Below, piece after piece: positions 62,017-64,000 of a stretch of 64,000 bases of DNA (positions are counted from its first letter, which is position 1; each line of letters opens with the position of its first letter). The position numbers were made by a program, and so were the translations under genes. This DNA comes from Azospirillum sp. (GTDB lineage Bacteria > Pseudomonadota > Alphaproteobacteria > Azospirillales > Azospirillaceae). The stretch lies in the NCBI GenBank assembly GCA_016124535.1, contig WGNK01000006.1, positions 124,001 through 188,000 of the forward strand, read 5' to 3'. Under the pieces are notes generated by a model. That model was not told where the DNA came from, did not search any database, and saw only the letters and a program-made list of their open reading frames with translations.

Positions 62017-63920
62017 TGCCGCGGATTCGCCAGGACAAGACCAACTTCACCGCCGGCGAGATCTCCCGCCGCTTGCTCGGGCGCAGCGACTTGCGCGCCT
62101 ACGACAATGGCGCGCTGACCCTGCGCAACGTCTTCATTCACCCGACCGGCGGGCTGACCCGGCGCGCCGGCATGGCCTATGCGGCGACCGCGCCCGGACC
62201 CGGCCGGCTGGTCGCCTTCGAATTCAACACCGAGCAGACCTATCTGCTGGCATTCAGCGAGGGAAAGATCGACATCTACCAGGCCGACATCCTGGTGACC
62301 ACGGTTACCGCGCCCTGGACTGCGGCCCAGATTACCCAGATCACCTGGACCCAGAGCGCCGATACCCTGCTGATCTGCCATCCCGAGGCCGGCCCGCGCA
62401 AGCTGACCCGCTCGGGCCTCGGGGTCTGGACGCTGGCTCCCTGGGCCTATTTCACCGAATCCGACCTGGTCCGCCAGCCCTATTACCGGTTCGGCGATAC
62501 TGCGGTCACGCTGACCCCCAGCGCCACCAGCGGCGCGATCTCCGTCACGGCCTCCGCCGCGGTGTTCGACCCGCTCCACGACGGCACCCGGCTGCGCATC
62601 GCCGGCAAACAGGTCCTGGTCACCGGCGTGGTCTCGGCGACCCAGGTCCATGCCACCTGCCAGGAAACGCTGTCCGCGACCGCAGCGACCGCCAATTGGG
62701 ACGAACAGGCATTTTCGGCCCTGCGCGGCTGGCCGGTCTCGGCGGCATTTCACCAGGACCGGCTGGTGATCGGCGGCTCACGGGATCTGCCCAACCGGCT
62801 GTGGCTGTCGCGCTCGGCGGATTTATGGAATTTCGACCTCGGCACCGGCGAGGATGACGAAGCGATCGAGTTCGGCATCCTGTCCGATCAGGTCAATGCG
62901 ATCCGGGCGCTGTTCTCCGGCCGCCACCTGCAGGTGTTTACCTCCGGTGCCGAGTGGATGGTCACCGGCGATCCGCTGACCCCCCAGAATATCCAGCTCA
63001 ACCGCCAGACCCGGATCGGCTCGCCGACCGACCGCTCGGTAGCGCCGCGGGATGTCGATGGCGCCACCCTGTTCGTCTCGCGCAACGGCCGCGAAATCCG
63101 CGAGTTCCTCTATACCATCACCGAGCAGGCCTACCAATCCACCGATCTGGCACTGCTGGCGCGCCATCTGGTCCACGACCCGGTCGATCAGGATTTCGAC
63201 CAGCAGCGGCGCCTGCTGCTGGTGGTGATGGCCGATGGCTCGGCGGCGGTGCTGACCGCCTACCGCGCCGAGCAGGTCACTGCCTGGACCCGGCTGGAAA
63301 CCGATGGCGCGCTCGCCTCGGTGGCGGTGGTCGGCAACCAGGTCTATTGCCTGGTCGACCGCGCCGGCACCTGGACGATCGAGCGGCTCGACGACGATCT
63401 GGCCCTGGATGCCGCCCTGGTCGGCGACAGCGAGACCCCGGAAGACACCTGGTCCGGCCTTGACCATCTGGAAGGCCGCACGGTGACCGTGGTCGCGGAC
63501 GGCGTGGTCCGGCCCGACGCCATCGTGGCCGTCGGCCAGATCGTGGTCGATCCGCCGGCAGCCCACGTCGAGGTCGGGCTGCCCTTCACCCATGCCATCG
63601 AGCCGTTGCCGCCGAACCTGCTCGGCCAGGGCGGGACCGGCGCCGGTTTGGCGGTGCGGCTGATCGAAGTGGTGTTCCGGGTCGAGCAGACCGCCGCGCT
63701 CCGGGTCGATCTCGGCCGCGGGCCTTACGAGTTGCCGCTGCACCGGCTCGGTCCCGTCGCCCTGCCGGAAGCCGCGCCCGTGCTGGTCAGCGGCGACCGC
63801 CGCCTGAAGGCTCTGGGCTGGCCGCGCGACGGCACCAAGCCCTTGTGGCGGATCGAACAGGAGACACCGCTGCCGTTCACCCTCCTCTCCGCAACCACCT
63901 TCCTGAAGGTAGACGACTGA
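62016..63920 (+). CDS. Phage tail tubular protein B-like
   Basis: 634 residues from ATG 62016, coupled to the previous gene by TGATG. MPRIRQDKTNFTAGEISRRL, SDLRAYDNGALTLRNVF and GGLTRRAGMAYAATA are hallmarks of the T7 gp12-like nozzle proteins in this phage group. The middle has repeated beta-propeller-like blocks (FHQDRLVIGGSRDLPNRLW; VFTSGAEWMVTGDPLTPQN). It would form the tail nozzle that contacts the host surface. The next gene is again coupled by TGATG. Confidence 0.85.
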   Translation: MPRIRQDKTNFTAGEISRRLLGRSDLRAYDNGALTLRNVFIHPTGGLTRRAGMAYAATAPGPGRLVAFEFNTEQTYLLAFSEGKIDIYQADILVTTVTAPWTAAQITQITWTQSADTLLICHPEAGPRKLTRSGLGVWTLAPWAYFTESDLVRQPYYRFGDTAVTLTPSATSGAISVTASAAVFDPLHDGTRLRIAGKQVLVTGVVSATQVHATCQETLSATAATANWDEQAFSALRGWPVSAAFHQDRLVIGGSRDLPNRLWLSRSADLWNFDLGTGEDDEAIEFGILSDQVNAIRALFSGRHLQVFTSGAEWMVTGDPLTPQNIQLNRQTRIGSPTDRSVAPRDVDGATLFVSRNGREIREFLYTITEQAYQSTDLALLARHLVHDPVDQDFDQQRRLLLVVMADGSAAVLTAYRAEQVTAWTRLETDGALASVAVVGNQVYCLVDRAGTWTIERLDDDLALDAALVGDSETPEDTWSGLDHLEGRTVTVVADGVVRPDAIVAVGQIVVDPPAAHVEVGLPFTHAIEPLPPNLLGQGGTGAGLAVRLIEVVFRVEQTAALRVDLGRGPYELPLHRLGPVALPEAAPVLVSGDRRLKALGWPRDGTKPLWRIEQETPLPFTLLSATTFLKVDD

Positions 63921-64000
63921 TGGCCGGACTCACTCCCATCGTTTCCAGCGCCCTGCCGATCGTCAGCATGGTCCAGCGGCAAGAGACGCTCGACCAGCAG
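63920..64000 (+). CDS. Start of a further virion-cluster gene, cut by window end
   Basis: ATG 63920 overlaps the previous stop as TGATG and the frame is open to the window edge (27 codons), beginning MAGLTPIVSSALPIVSMVQR. Too little is present to name it; an internal virion or tail protein is likely from position. Confidence 0.6.
   Translation, partial: MAGLTPIVSSALPIVSMVQRQETLDQQ

Overview
The window looks like chromosomal DNA of a GC-rich alphaproteobacterium, most likely from the Rhodospirillales. The evidence is the plant-type gshA beside rsmE, the dapF-mtaB-ftsY and pepA-holC orders, cytochrome c / kdsB / pheA in divergent order, and uniformly GC-rich codon use. Most housekeeping genes are intact and packed, many joined by ATGA, GTGA or TGATG stop/start overlaps.

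Layout. 1-3217 (minus) is the N-terminal part of a very long repeat protein with RTX-like GGxGxD turns. 3218-4137 has no intact gene but holds a frameshifted IS701-type transposase relic. 4138-9556 has a small secreted Tyr/Pro-rich protein, a YgiQ-type radical SAM protein, and a two-gene unit of a P-loop ATPase and a TPR protein, followed by an ISAs1-type transposase relic. 9863-18805 is mainly housekeeping: lipoprotein, gshA, rsmE, a His-rich exported protein, cbpM/cbpA, an LprI-like protein, and the dapF-mtaB-ftsY operon.

19005-29515 is an accessory block: a membrane protein with GRGDY repeats, a 44-residue lipoprotein, a 1197-residue CHAT (caspase-like)-NTPase-TPR protein, a membrane protein, a thioester-less alpha-2-macroglobulin-like protein, and a SPOR-like protein with a long Pro/Ala tail. 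29715-34794 holds a coupled 41-residue small gene and a CheC-like gene, an NPPY methylase-like gene, folP, a lone tandem ABC ATPase and small proteins. 35005-40286 holds pheA, kdsB, cytochrome c, and a pepA-cytochrome c-holC operon.

40492-52333 has a response regulator/histidine kinase, bacteriohemerythrin, rpmG, a MarR regulator, an NlpC/P60 peptidase, a patatin/Omp85 protein, a family 9 glycosyltransferase, a PAS histidine kinase ending in a Cache domain, and a malonyl-CoA synthetase. 52835-57726 pairs a CapA-like protein with a 1072-residue exported protein of unknown family. 57826-59387 is a membrane protein plus an NrtR-like regulator with a degenerate Nudix domain.

59474-64000 is the left edge of a phage-derived virion cluster: two rightward promoters sharing a TAGG-N8-CCTA operator, a major capsid protein, a small decoration protein, then an oppositely oriented tRNA-Ser(UGA), then tail tubular A and B proteins and a further gene cut by the window end. 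No terminase, portal or integrase lies upstream. The most unusual items are this cluster with its operator pair, the two TPR/NTPase signalling modules, the kinase with a C-terminal Cache domain, and the CapA-linked giant protein. All functional statements come from reading the sequence; no database search was run.
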